Assembly: GCA_002077065.1 (NCBI GenBank)
Contig: NAJO01000112.1
Span: 1-27,961 of the forward strand
Length of the DNA: 27,961 nucleotides
From: Cryoendolithus antarcticus
Lineage: Eukaryota; Ascomycota; Dothideomycetes; Cladosporiales; Cladosporiaceae
Reading direction: 5' to 3'
A model generated the notes under the pieces. The model had not been told where the DNA came from. It ran no database searches and saw only the letters and a program-made list of their open reading frames with translations. A program made the translations under genes and the position numbers. Positions within the stretch are counted from its first letter, which is position 1. Each line of letters begins with the position of its first letter. This document shows, in pieces, positions 1-10,836 of the stretch.

Positions 1-977
1 CCTTGATCTGACTTCACTTGACCTTTGATTTCATTGCCATCAGTCATCTGCGCTGTAGTCCAGACGTGCAGCACTATTTTCTCTATGTGGTACTCGCGCA
101 CTGGCGTGTAGGCGTACCCCGCTGTCGCTGCCACCTTGATCGGACGAGCTTCTGCTTCGGGGCAATTTGGCGAACGGACGCGAATTTGCGCGCGACGTTG
201 ATGCTCTCTCCATCACAGCCTTACCTGATGACATTTGCGTTTGTTCGATGAGGAAAGTCCCGGATCTGCACGATGACGGGCACGGATTGCCGACACGACG
301 CGCAGCAACGACACCATGCGATCCCAAAGGCCAGAGGTCAACTTCGTTCGCAAGCTGTGTGCGATCCTGGGGCCAGATTGCCCAGGCTGGTGGCGCATGT
401 AGCCGAGTTGGTCGCGTCATGACTGACGAGGATGTGTCAAGGTTGCGAACGATGAAAAAATCCACTTGAAGTCGATTCGGCGACCAAAGTCTGGATCCAT
501 ATTGTGCCGTTGTCGAGGTAGAGCGCTATGCTGTCGGCGTCCACGACCTGTACTCGGACTACGAGTCCCCTGAACACTGCTCGAAAGTGTCGTTCATCAT
601 ATCAACAATCAGCACAGGAGGCCCGTTCGCTTGGCTTGCAGCCATGCGATATCGATCCCTGTCTGCTGTGTCACCAATAGCGAATGGTAGCTCTATCGCA
701 TCCACCAACCGGATGATCGCGACAACGGCCTTCCCGCGTGATGCACATTTGCTCGTGTATCGAAGATCCTACGAGGCGCAGAGATGCCGCTCTAGGTCTA
801 GGCTTATCTGTGTGTTAGAATGTGCTTCATGGAATCATGGTGGTAATCAAGTGGGCGGTCGCATGGCATTGCTTGGCAAAGCCGTGGTTGCATTTCATTT
901 AGTAAGTGGGCTCTGACTTCACCTCCTCTCACTTTCAAGGCGCATTGCGTAGTGCACACTATCGTTGATCGCCCATC
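1..977. other. intergenic / no supportable gene
   Basis: No frame in this stretch gives a recognisable domain or a spliceable gene model. The longest open frames (about 100-140 codons around 40-465 and 587-916) are low-complexity in composition, overlap one another on both strands and resemble no family I know. The right part must contain the promoter and leader of the amino acid permease that starts at 978. I see no convincing TATA box. A gene ending just left of the window cannot be excluded. Confidence 0.5.
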
Positions 978-3047
978 ATGTCGACGTATCCCGAGATCAA
1001 GCACGATGGCAGCAGTGACGAGGAAAAGGGACATCAGCACAACAAAGTCGTCGACAGTCTTCCCGTGCAAGGAGATGAGGTTCAACCCGGCGGCCAGCGC
1101 GAGCTCAAGCGCAGTCTAAAGGGCAGACACATGCAAATGATCGCCATTGGCGGTGCTATTGGAGCTGGCTTCTTCGTTGGATCAGGTTCGTTGGCTTAGT
1201 CGTCTTGCGTCTCTAGGATTCGATGATTCCAATACTCACAATGCGTCCAGGCGGTGCGCTCACTACTGGTGGTCCGGGCAGTCTAGTCATTGCGTTCTGC
1301 ATTATTGGCTTGATGCTGCTGCTCACCATGCAAGCACTGGCAGAGCTGGCAGTCATGTACCCGGTAAGTACCACCTCCTTCTCAATGGCGACCCGTGTCT
1401 ATCTCGGGTGGGACAGGCCGAATCTCAGGGCGGGAAACACCGAAGGACTGACCTGGAACTCAGGTAAACGGCGCGTTTTACAGCTACGCTGTTCGCTTCA
1501 TCGACCCTTCGTGGGGTTTCGCCACCGGCTGGGACTACGCCATTCAATGGCTCACGGTCCTGCCGTTCGAGATTACTGCAGCAGCCCTCACGATCTCGTT
1601 CTGGAAGAAAGGCGCCGAAACGAACGTCGGGGTATGGGTCACGATCTTTCTCGTGGCCCTCTGCGCCATTCAAGTCTTTGGCGTCCGCGGCTACGGGGAG
1701 GTCGAATTCGTCTTGGCTATTATCAAGGTTACGGCGACCATCGGTTTCATCATTCTTGCGATCATCATCGATTGCGGCGGTGTGCCGACAGATGATCGCG
1801 GCTACATCGGCGCCAGATACTGGCACGACCCCGGCGCTTTTAGGAACGGTTTCAAAGGCTTCTGCTCAGTCTTCGTGACGGCTTCCTTCGCCTTCGGCGG
1901 GACCGAGCTCACTGGACTCGCTGCTGCAGAGGCAACCAACCCTATGCGCTCCATTCCAATGGCTACGAAGCAAGTTTTCTGGCGGATCTCGCTTTTCTAC
2001 GTTGTCGGCTTGTTCCTAGTGGGCCTCGTCGTGCCATCCGATAACCCGGGTCTACTTCATGCAAGTGGAGCAGCCACAGCGTATTCGCCGTTTGTTATCG
2101 CCATCAACCTCGCCGGGATCAGGGCATTACCTTCGATTTTCAATGTCGTGATCTTACTTGCAGTGCTCTCCGTGGCCAATAGCTGTACTTATGCGTCCAC
2201 TCGCACGATGCAGGCGCTCGGGCAGACCAACATGGGACCGAGCTTTCTCGCATATGTTGATAAGAAAGGCCGTCCACTGTAAGACACGCTGATCGTTGAT
2301 GTCGAACTGGCAACTGACAATGTCGCCAGGTGGTGCGTCCTCATACAAATTGCTTTTGGGTTCTTAGCATACATCAATGAGTAAGCCGAATCGTTCACAT
2401 CGCAATCAATGGCTACGGGCGCTAGCTGACGAGTCCTGCTCAGGGCATCTACCGGCAGCACCATATTTACCTGGCTCCTTGCCTTGTCTGGGCTCGCGAA
2501 CTTCTTCATCTGTGAGCACTCGGCCGTCTAATTGGGTTGTTCCTTTTACTTAACAGAATCACAGGGGGTACCATATGCTTGAGCCACATACGGTTTCGCG
2601 CAGGGTGGAAAGCTCAAGGCCACACACTCGACGAGCTACCGTACAAGGCATTCTTCGGCGTCTACGGCTCTGCCATTGGCCTCACGCTTAACATCATCTG
2701 CCTCGTGGCACAGTTCTATGTTGCGCTATTCCCTGTCGGAGGCGCTCCACCTGATGCGGAGGCCTTCTTCGAGAGCTATCTCGCCGCACCTCTTATCCTC
2801 GCACTTTACGTGTTCTGGAAGTTGTGGTCGAGAGACTTCAGCTGGTACATCAAGGCTAAGGTACGTACGTGTCCCGAAACGACTGGTACAACATCGGAGA
2901 AGTGCTTTACTGATCAAGTCACAGGACATGGACGTCACCACCGGACTTCGCGCGAATCTCGACGAGATTCGTGAGATGGCGGAGGAGAAGAGACGCACTG
3001 CAGGGCCGAAGAATTTGCCTATGAAGATCGTGCGTGCTTTGTTCTAG
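978..3047 (+). CDS. amino acid permease (AAT/YAT family), 7 exons
   Basis: A plasma-membrane proton-coupled amino acid permease of the fungal YAT group (APC superfamily). Proposed exons are 978-1185, 1251-1363, 1464-2278, 2330-2380, 2444-2511, 2565-2860 and 2925-3047, giving 557 residues. All six introns are GT-AG and 50-100 nt long. The spliced protein has the family hallmarks in order: a hydrophilic N-terminal tail of about 50 residues, GRHMQMIAIGGAIGAGFFVGSG opening TM1, then GGP..SL, QALAELAVMYPVNGAFYSYA, GWDYAIQW, RYWHDPGAF, TELTGLAAAE, and SHIRFRAGWKAQG before the last helices. Length and about 12 hydrophobic segments are normal for the family. The start is the first ATG in frame with the conserved N-terminus. 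It ends 89 bp from the convergent methyltransferase. The transported amino acid cannot be told from sequence. A distant paralogue lies at 24847-26786. Confidence 0.93.
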
Positions 3048-3136
3048 TCGCGCTGTGGGTCTTGCACTTGATCTCGGCCCGTAGAGGGGCGAGGGTCATG
3101 CATTTTTGTGGACTGTGCCATGCATGTTATCATGGT

Positions 3137-4003
3137 CTAGGCAGTAAATACACCAGTCCACACATCCATGCACTCGATGGGTCCCTTAATCGAAGCCTCC
3201 ATCTTCTCAAGCAGAGCTTTCGCCTCCCTTGTCGATTCACCCTTGTCCATCGACTTTGCAGCCGAGACTTCCCAACCTCCGTCATCCATTTGCGGTGCCT
3301 CCACCCATGCTTCCCTCTCGACCACCCAACCCGCTTTCTTGGCGAGCTCAGCGATCTTCGCTGGCTCGAGACTCATCTGAACGTTTCCACCACGCAATGG
3401 CTGCGCAGTCTGGGCTTTCACAGCGAGTAAATGGGCTTCTGCGCCGGGGACTGAGGCCTTCATTCCCCACTCGGCGAATAGAAGCTTCAGGCCGCCGTGC
3501 TTCTTGCCGTAGTCCGCGAGTGCCTTGAGCAATCTGTATACGTAGTCCTCGCCGCTCATATAAAATAGACTGTGAGCCAGCACTACCCACTTCAGGTCCT
3601 TGCCATCGAGTGACCCGTTCTCTGCCGCCTCAAGAGGATCAGCTCGGATCCATTCGATTCTGTCCCCTAATCTTGACGCGGACAGATGGCCTTGAGCTTG
3701 TTCCAGCGTGTAAGGTGATCCGTAGTCCAGTGGTGCCGGGTCCAGTGCGAGCACTTTGCCACCGGGGCCTACTGCGTGAGCGAGAATGATGGTAGTGTCG
3801 CCTTGACCGCAGCCGATCTCGAGGACTGTAGATCCCGCCAGAGGTGTCTCCGTGTAGTCGTGAGACGGAAAGAAGGCCGAGAGGAGGTTGAGGCGGTGGA
3901 CGAGCTGAGAGGTTTGGACCTTGAGAACTGCAGGGGAGGTACTGATTGCACATTGCGCGAGGGTGGCCGCGAGAGCGCTCTGGGCGGAGTCGGTGGAAGA
4001 CAT
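3137..4003 (-). CDS. SAM-dependent methyltransferase, class I
   Basis: An intronless gene of 288 residues. It has the class I (Rossmann) methyltransferase motif I, TVLEIGCGQGDTTIILA, which binds S-adenosylmethionine. It is followed by an acidic post-I strand (GKVLALDPAPLDYG), a motif with an aspartate near IEWIRADPLE, and the strand WVVLAHSLFYM. The C-terminal half (LLFAEWGM, AHLLAVKAQ) is typical of fungal uncharacterised small-molecule methyltransferases. The ATG at 4003 is chosen because the open frame further upstream, to 4024, starts only with GTG. The substrate is unknown. No biosynthetic cluster surrounds it: the flanking genes are a permease (convergent) and PLD (divergent). It probably acts in the cytosol, as no signal or membrane segment is visible. 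Confidence 0.88.
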   Translation of the reverse strand: MSSTDSAQSALAATLAQCAISTSPAVLKVQTSQLVHRLNLLSAFFPSHDYTETPLAGSTVLEIGCGQGDTTIILAHAVGPGGKVLALDPAPLDYGSPYTLEQAQGHLSASRLGDRIEWIRADPLEAAENGSLDGKDLKWVVLAHSLFYMSGEDYVYRLLKALADYGKKHGGLKLLFAEWGMKASVPGAEAHLLAVKAQTAQPLRGGNVQMSLEPAKIAELAKKAGWVVEREAWVEAPQMDDGGWEVSAAKSMDKGESTREAKALLEKMEASIKGPIECMDVWTGVFTA

Positions 4004-4553
4004 GATCGCCCGGTAGTTTGACACAAAGTCTTGACCGCGGGATATCGATAAATATACCTATCTCACCTACATCTGGTGTCTGACTCACTTACTTTGGACC
4101 TGCTCATTCCGGCGCAGCGCTCACCTAGTGCGCATAACGCGCAGCATTCGATGCACGCTTGCTCTGAGTCACGATTGACAAGCGAGGCTCGGACGTCTTC
4201 TTCGTGATGGTGAATAAAGAAGACCTGTGAACTTATCACCGACGAACAACCTGGAAGACAATGCCCAGCCACGTGCGGATCTGTGATGCCGGAGCTCGCT
4301 CCACCAGCCTCTCATGACGCGGGAACGCCTTGTTTGCGGGGCCATGGTTGAGGCGTCTTCCAATGCTTGATTGTGAGATCGATGGAGGGGTATTTTCAGG
4401 TTTCTGGCGGGACCTATCATATAGTGCATGATGGCCTGCATGCTGGTCTCGTGGTCTCTCGGCTGTGCGCAAGTGAAGTTGACTGAAAGTGTGACTCCGT
4501 CACGGTGAACGGCACGACACTCTGCACTCATCAGGTCACAGCGCGACGACATC
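4004..4553. promoter_or_regulatory. divergent promoter region methyltransferase / PLD
   Basis: About 550 bp lie between two divergently transcribed starts. The region contains one CACGTG palindrome (4270-4275), and an AT-rich patch (GATATCGATAAATATACC, about 4040-4058) about 40-55 bp upstream of the methyltransferase ATG that could serve as its TATA region. Open frames here (for example 4169-4555 on the minus strand) have no recognisable content. Confidence 0.4.
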
Positions 4554-7500
4554 ATGGTGCTCGGCCGTACCTCTCACGTGAAGCCCGAGGACCAGGACAC
4601 GCCTGTCACGCGGGAGAATCCTCATGGAGTGAACAAGGAAAGCCATGTACCCGACAATCGTAGCTTCAAGGACAAACTCCGTCACCCATTCCCTGAGTTG
4701 AGGGAGAAGCTGAAAGACACCCACCTCTATGATGCCAAGGTCGGAGCCATTCACCTGAAGCATCGCATCGGAAAATTCCAGAATCTGGTCAATACTAATC
4801 ATCGCCATGATGAGGAACACGAGAAGGCCACTGACTCCAAGCGCACTAAGATCGCCGAAGGTCATAGATTCCAATCCTTTGCGCCGGAGCGTGCGGGAAA
4901 TAACATGTAAGTGAGCCTCGGATCCTTACAGCAATGACCATGTGCCAATGTGAGATACAGCAAGTTCTATGTCGATGGCCGAGACTACTTTTATGCCGTG
5001 TCAGTAGCTTTGGAGCAAGCAAAGGAAGTCATCTACATTGAGGACTGGTGGCTTAGCCCAGAGCTTTTCCTGCGTAGACCACCGTTCGAGCATCGCGAAT
5101 GGAGGCTCGACAAAGTGCTGAAACGTGCTGCGGAGCGCGGAGTCAAGATCTACGTGATTGTCTACAAGGAAGTGGAGGCTGCCATCACTTGCAACTCGCT
5201 GCACACGAAGCATGCTCTGGAGGCTTTGTGTCCCGAGGGCAGTCCCGGCCACAAGAACATTGTTTGTATGCGCCACCCAGATCACAACGTATTCGAGAAT
5301 GCGGGAGACATGACATTCTACTGGGCGCATCATGAGAAGTTCATTGTGATTGACTACGACCTGGCTTTTATCGGTGGACTGGATCTGTGTTTCGGACGAT
5401 GGGACTCGAAACAGCACCCGCTCTCTGATGTACATCCTGCAGGTGTGCAGAATGAGATCTTTCCAGGGCAGGACTTCAACAATAACCGTATCATGGACTT
5501 CCAAAGTGTGGACGACTGGAAGAGTAATGAATTGTCGAAGGCTGACTATGGACGCATGCCTTGGCACGACACAGCCATGGGCGTGATCGGACCGTGTATC
5601 TATGATATCGCCGAGCACTTTGTGCTGCGTTGGAATTTCTGCAAGCGCGACAAGTACAAGCGCGATGAGAGGTATGACTGGCTGACATTGACTGGACGCA
5701 ATCGTGAAGACGAAGACCTCATTGGTGTGCAACGGCCGAAGCACCCTGTAGGAGACTACGTCAACCACCCATACACACCACTGCAGGACAAGGCTGGCAA
5801 TCCCTTTGGATCACCTGCGGATCGCGCTCGTCGGGGACAGACGCAAGACTACGTCGGAGATGGCACGACGCAGGCCACCGCTGGAGCCGATACCGCTGAT
5901 CCGGACGATGACGGTGATGTCTTCCACGATGCGTACGAGGGGATTGACGAGCATGGCTATAAGCATGATCAACATGCGCACGGCCATGGCTTTGCGAAGG
6001 ACATGCGTGAGCATGGGATTCACAGGCCGCATCTTCGCACTGACAAGACATTACCTGAGCTGCCAGGCAATGCGCGTCAGAATGATAGTTCTGGTCCCAT
6101 TAAGCAGGAGAATGACCACATGACTGGGAACAACCCTAAGAAGGAGGGTACAGTCACGGCGTCTGGAGGTATTGCGGAGAAGCGAATGGGCTACGAGTCC
6201 AACGAAGTCGACGACAACGCTCGAGAGCACGCTCAACACCAGTATGGCACCGTCAAAGCACAGGTTGTGCGTAGCTCTGCTGACTGGTCAAGTGGTATCT
6301 TGACGGAGCAGAGCATACAGAATGCGTACTGTCAAATCATTCGCGAAGCGAAACACTTCGTCTACATCGAGAACCAGTTCTTTATCACAGCTACGGGCGA
6401 GAACCAGGCTCCCGTCCACAATCAAATTGGTGGGGCTATAGCAGACGCCTGCATTCGCGCTGGCAAGGAGGGACGCAAGTTCCGAGTCATCATCGTCATT
6501 CCCTCCATCCCGGGCTTTGCCGGCGACTTGAGAGATTCTGCAGCCCTCGGTACCCGAGCTATTATGGACTACCAGTACAAGTCCATAAACCGTGGCGAGG
6601 AATCAATCTACGGCAAGATCAAGTCTGCAGGCCTCGACCCAACTCAGTTCATCTTCGTCTTCAACCTGCGTAGCTACGACAGATTGAACAAGACTCCAGC
6701 TCTGCAAGCACAAGAGGAGAAGAGTGGAGTAAAGTATCAAGAGGTGCAACGAGCGCAAGCCGAGGAAGTGATGGCTTCCGGAGTGCATGGTGCAGATGGC
6801 GATAGCTCGTCAAGTGATGGGCAAGGTGACAGTGACAGTGATGCCGAAGAGGCTCAAGCCACCGCAGCAGCGCGGAAACGCAAGTTCGAGCGCTCGAGGG
6901 GAGATGCAGGATTAGATGCAGGAGCAGATGACAAGACTGGGCGATCCGGTCAGGGCAGAGATCCGCAAGTTCGCAGCGTAGACTCGATCGCCAAGGATGC
7001 TTTACTAAACGAGCCCAAGCCTTCCGAAGAGCCCTACGTCGGTCGCAAACTCGACGGCACTCCGATCATGGACAATCAGCTCGGGCAGCCAGATAGCGAG
7101 GCGGAGAAGCTCCGAGAACAAGAGAAAGAGAACTTCGTTCAGGAAGAGCTGTACATCCATGGCAAGGTAGGTGTTGATTCATCTCGCGCATCCTCTCAAA
7201 TATGACTGACATGGATACAGCTTTGCATAGTGGACGACCGAATCGCCATTTGCGGCAGTAGCAACATCAACGATCGCTCTCAGCTCGGCTTTCACGACTC
7301 CGAGCTCGCCATCGTCATGGAGGACACTCTCCCGCTCGAGACCACCATGAACGGCAACCCCTACGAGGCTGGCCATCATGCCGCCACTCTCCGCCGCACT
7401 CTGTGGCGTGAGCATCTCGGACTGCTGCCCGCGCAGCCTAACGACGCTTCCGAGGATGTGAATGCCCAGCCTCCAAACATCGACGGGAGTGGCCAGAATG

Positions 7501-7912
7501 ACTACATGGCCGGTGACGAGTGGGACAAATTCGTCTCAGATCCCTTGAATGACGAGTTGTGGGAGATGTGGACAACCCGAGCTACCGTTAATACTGGCGT
7601 ATTCCGGCATCTTTTCCACGCTGACCCCGATGACAACGTCAAGACTTTCGAAGACTATGACGCCTTCCTTGGCGCGAAGGGCAGCAGGAAGATGGGACAC
7701 CTGTTCGATATGTATCAGCCTGTTGAGGTGGTGAGACAGGAGCTGGACAAGATCAAGGGTCATCTCGTGTGGATGCCGCTGGACTTCCTGTGTAATGCGG
7801 AAATGGCCGAGAAAGGGTAAGAGCTCCCACACCCTTCATGCTTAGAGCGACACTGACCATACCGTGCGACAGGCTACAAGTAAATCAATACACGGAATCT
7901 GTATACACGTAG
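4554..7912 (+). CDS. phospholipase D, two HKD motifs, 4 exons
   Basis: Hydrolyses phosphatidylcholine and similar lipids to phosphatidic acid, at membranes. Exons are 4554-4906, 4961-7166, 7221-7816 and 7873-7912, giving 1064 residues; all introns are GT-AG. HKD motif 1 is HHEKFIVID (His242, Lys244, Asp249). HKD motif 2 is HGKLCIVDD (His851, Lys853, Asp858), with an intron falling right after Lys853. Other family blocks are VDGRDYFYAVS, DWWLSPELFLRRPP, PWHDTAMGVIGP and GSSNINDRSQLG. The last exon is only 40 nt and encodes LQVNQYTESVYT, a C-terminus conserved in fungal PLDs; reading straight through at 7818 would lose it. No PX or PH domain is present, as in the second (non-Spo14) PLD class of filamentous fungi. 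Two long polar inserts, one His/Asp-rich (about 5880-6050) and one Ser/Asp/Glu-rich (about 6780-7000), make it longer than I expect for the class. Confidence 0.93.
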
Positions 7913-8523
7913 GGAGGTCGTTGCAGGCCCGGGAGTCGTTAGGTTGAGTGCGAGTCGGTTGCACGACTATGGTTGCACATACTGTGGACGTTTCCTACAT
8001 AGCAGGGCCTATCGTGCACATGAGTGTGCCGTCGAAGAGCTTACAGTTGACTTATACAAGAGTCTATTGCAGCGGGAGTGTATCGAAGAGTATCGCTGGT
8101 CGACGTCGGGGTGGTGCTGGCTAGGTCAAACCCAATTGTGTGCTGAAGGCGTCAAACGTGAAATCGCCGCGTCAAGCCCCGACGGATGTGATCGCGAATG
8201 TTTCAACTAGATCTTCAGATCTCATCCCGACAACTTTGTGGCGGAAAGTCCTTCGTGATGAAAGCGATATTCATCATACAGGTATTGACTGGAGGGTGGC
8301 TTTGCTAGGAGGTGCAGACATCAAGGCGATTCCGGTTCACGCCAAGCATCGATCGTTGCGGCGACGTGCGCAGCACTACATAGGCATGGACCTTGGGCAA
8401 AGTACTCCGCCTGCGCGAAGACGAAGGACATGGTCCAGGGTGAAAGTTGTAGAAATTCCCGAGTACATGTATGTGCTATATAAGCGATACGCGTCATGCT
8501 CTACTCGTGAAGCCCCCTCACGC
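7913..8523. other. convergent intergenic region, nothing recognised
   Basis: About 600 bp between the ends of PLD (+) and the ferric reductase gene (-), so it should hold both 3' UTRs and terminators. The open frame at 7944-8210 starts only at TTG and looks like no known protein. A small palindromic patch (AGATCTTCAGATCT, about 8211-8224) is the only local structure noticed. Confidence 0.5.
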
Positions 8524-10380
8524 TCAATAGCCGTAGGTCTCATTATGCATGAATATGCCCTGCGCCCCTGTGCCTTTATGTACTGCTCGTTCGTCCGACA
8601 GCGCGGCGACAAAGTTCCGAGTCTGGGCTGTGATCGCCAGGCCACCACAAGTCACCACAGCCGTCTCGCCCAGCGCTGCCTCTACTGGCGGCCGTACCAT
8701 GCTCTCAACAGTAGGTCTAGAGGCGTGGCAGACCCGTAATGCAGTGTTCGGATCCACCGCTAAGATCTCCTCCCGCGCTGACATGATCTGTTTCTCATTC
8801 CCAGCAGGAGAAAGACTTGATGCTTCAGAGTCGACCACCGATATGTCTCCGATACTACCCTGGAGGCCACAGGACGAGATCGAGCCATCGTCGTCAGTCT
8901 GTGTGACGTGGATTGTGATCTGGAGGTGCATTTTTCTCAACTGCGCCTTCTGCACTGCGTCACGAAGGGACGCCTCAAACCAAGTCAGGTGCTGCGCAGA
9001 CCGAATGATCCAGTGTACGTGCAGCTTTGTGACACAACCAGTATGAGTGACAAGACGCTGTAGCATGGGGGCGACATATGAGGCTCCACTCGCACATGCA
9101 ATGAGTACGACTGTCTCAAAGTGGCGCAGGTCTGGTGGCATGCCCCACGGTCCATTGATGAAGACCCTTCGTTCTCTTCCTGTCAGAGCATCTTTCTTGG
9201 CCGCATTATGCAGACTGCGTGTGAAGCCAGAGTGAGCTCTGATCATCAGCTCGAGAGCGTTTGCGCTGTTCGAAGACGCCGGGACGGGTATACTAGCAAT
9301 CGTGAAAGGGTGCACTTCGAATGGTCGTAATGTTGGCATCGATAAATGAACATGCTGTCCAGCTTTCCATGTGAAGTCCGCATGCGCGATCGTAAGGCGT
9401 GTCATATTTCCGGGGAGTGCTTCTGCAGTTGCGGAGTAGCCCGGTACCTTCACCGTGCGCCAGCTGAGGATGTGTGTGTTCCGTAGAACGCCGAGGACAA
9501 TCCGTGCGATCCAATCGAAGGCAACGAACGCTACCGACAGCCAGACGTTGTACTGCGCGTAGGCCGGCACATGTACATACAGCAGCCATAATAGTGCAGC
9601 CGCAGCACAGATATGCTGCGCAACAAATAGCTCATGGTTCAATGCTCGAAAGAGGCCAAGCCCAGTCAATGTCATCCAACCAATGACAGCCCATGCTCCG
9701 AAGCCATACTTGACCATAGGCATAAGCTGGAACTCCCACTTCACCAAGTCCGACAGCACCCACTCCCGGAAGAAGTATGCCCAATGCACGATGATGGTAA
9801 GGAAGACCGTCCGCGCCGACCAGCGGTGGAGCCAATTGAGACGTACGTAAGAGACTCCAGTGAGCAGACTGATCGGATTGAACTTGCAAGATAGCAAATA
9901 GATGAACGGAATCTGCGTGACAGAGACCCAGGCAGCTCGAAAGCCGACCTTCTCCCATTTGTATGCGTATTGCGAACTGCTTGGGCTGAGGATGACGTTC
10001 GACCATAGCATGATCAGTAACATGGTCCAGTACGCCGCAAGCAACAGGCACTGACCGAGAGGTGGTAGGGTGAAGTACTTCGTGATCCTGCCAGAGAACC
10101 AGACAGGTTGTGAGTAACCCAATTCTCGCAGGGTCGTGATCATAGTCGCGTAGGTCCGTGCAACTCCGCTCTCTGGTCTTGATGGCAATTTGCTGTCGTC
10201 TCGTTGGAAGCATGCTCGTCGAACATGACTTTGCGCTGAGGTGATGAGGCGTCCAGCCACGAGAACTCCTGTGACGCCTGCTACGGCGTACCAGTAGCCA
10301 AGAGCAACGGCCTTATTTCCAGCGGTGAACATACCCATGCTGCTGCCCATGCCGTCCATGGAGCTCATGAGGCCGTCCAT
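8524..10380 (-). CDS. ferric/cupric reductase-type transmembrane oxidoreductase (FRE family)
   Basis: An intronless gene of 618 residues. It is a plasma-membrane reductase passing electrons from cytosolic NADPH through FAD and two hemes to extracellular Fe(III) or Cu(II). The Met-rich extracellular N-terminus (six Met in the first 17 residues) precedes TM1 near residue 25. The ferric reductase-like core has the bis-heme histidine pairs: His185/His199 (LHRWSARTVFLTIIVHW) and His256/His270 (AQHICAAAALLWLLYVH), both with the family spacing of 14. The FAD-binding motif is HPFT (357-360). NADPH-binding elements are GPWG (410-413, usually GPYG) and ACASGASYVAPML (429 on, usually AGGSG..), so the nucleotide loop is slightly divergent. 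The C-terminus has VVTCGGLA and ends ETYGY, in place of the usual aromatic terminus. It is divergent from the BIM1-like copper-protein gene. Whether the substrate is iron or copper is inference. Confidence 0.92.
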   Translation of the reverse strand: MDGLMSSMDGMGSSMGMFTAGNKAVALGYWYAVAGVTGVLVAGRLITSAQSHVRRACFQRDDSKLPSRPESGVARTYATMITTLRELGYSQPVWFSGRITKYFTLPPLGQCLLLAAYWTMLLIMLWSNVILSPSSSQYAYKWEKVGFRAAWVSVTQIPFIYLLSCKFNPISLLTGVSYVRLNWLHRWSARTVFLTIIVHWAYFFREWVLSDLVKWEFQLMPMVKYGFGAWAVIGWMTLTGLGLFRALNHELFVAQHICAAAALLWLLYVHVPAYAQYNVWLSVAFVAFDWIARIVLGVLRNTHILSWRTVKVPGYSATAEALPGNMTRLTIAHADFTWKAGQHVHLSMPTLRPFEVHPFTIASIPVPASSNSANALELMIRAHSGFTRSLHNAAKKDALTGRERRVFINGPWGMPPDLRHFETVVLIACASGASYVAPMLQRLVTHTGCVTKLHVHWIIRSAQHLTWFEASLRDAVQKAQLRKMHLQITIHVTQTDDDGSISSCGLQGSIGDISVVDSEASSLSPAGNEKQIMSAREEILAVDPNTALRVCHASRPTVESMVRPPVEAALGETAVVTCGGLAITAQTRNFVAALSDERAVHKGTGAQGIFMHNETYGY

Positions 10381-10836
10381 CTTCGTGCGCTTTTTCCAGA
10401 GTGGCCAGCGACCTGTGGACTATCATTCAGAGGTCATAACACCGTATGGCCGGCCAAACATCGTTGAAATGCAGTACCAGTCTAGACGTTGCTGCGTGTG
10501 ACAAGTTACACTGTCCTGTTGACTTTAGTCCTGGTAGATCGAAGTGCTCTACACTAATGTGAGTTGTTTGTTCGGGTATACGAAATCACAGACTTGGCGA
10601 TCGCGTGGTAAGGTCGGTCGAGGTCGAGGCTCATGCGTACTATAAAACGTGCTCATGCGCCAAGCCAGCCGCATACTTGCTCATACTAACCTTCTTTGGA
10701 AGCCACCGAGTGTGCTTTGCTAAACCGACTCGATAATATTATCTGACACCTTAGGTCTGAGGGAATATAAATACATGTCACCCTAAACCTCACCCTTCGC
10801 ACGTGAAACCTTGTCAAGATCCGACTCGGACGAAAA
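10381..10836. promoter_or_regulatory. shared divergent promoter, metalloreductase / BIM1-like
   Basis: A 456-bp region between two divergent start codons. It contains TATAAATA at 10766-10773, about 65 bp upstream of the BIM1-like ATG, and TATAAAA at 10641-10647, more central. There are three GCTCAT motifs at 10629-10634, 10651-10656 and 10679-10684. The first two are extended as identical GCTCATGCG, and the third sits in TTGCTCAT. A CACGTG palindrome is at 10800-10805 in the presumed leader. The GCTCAT copies overlap the core of the TTTGCTC element bound by copper-sensing Mac1-type regulators in yeast (known for yeast). Function here is inferred. Confidence 0.5.

Noticed and set aside
40..465. 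141-codon minus-strand frame near the left edge
   Set aside because: Overlaps other open frames on the opposite strand, has unusual Arg/Ser-rich composition and no recognisable motif.
4004..4024. Seven-codon N-terminal extension of the methyltransferase to 4024
   Set aside because: The frame is open there but starts with GTG; the ATG at 4003 is the sensible eukaryotic start.
5001..5768. 255-codon minus-strand frame inside PLD exon 2
   Set aside because: Exactly antisense to the conserved HKD1 region of PLD, with no family resemblance.
7944..8210. 88-codon plus-strand frame after PLD with several Cys and His
   Set aside because: Begins at TTG and the Cys/His spacing fits no zinc finger. It lies in a convergent 3' region.
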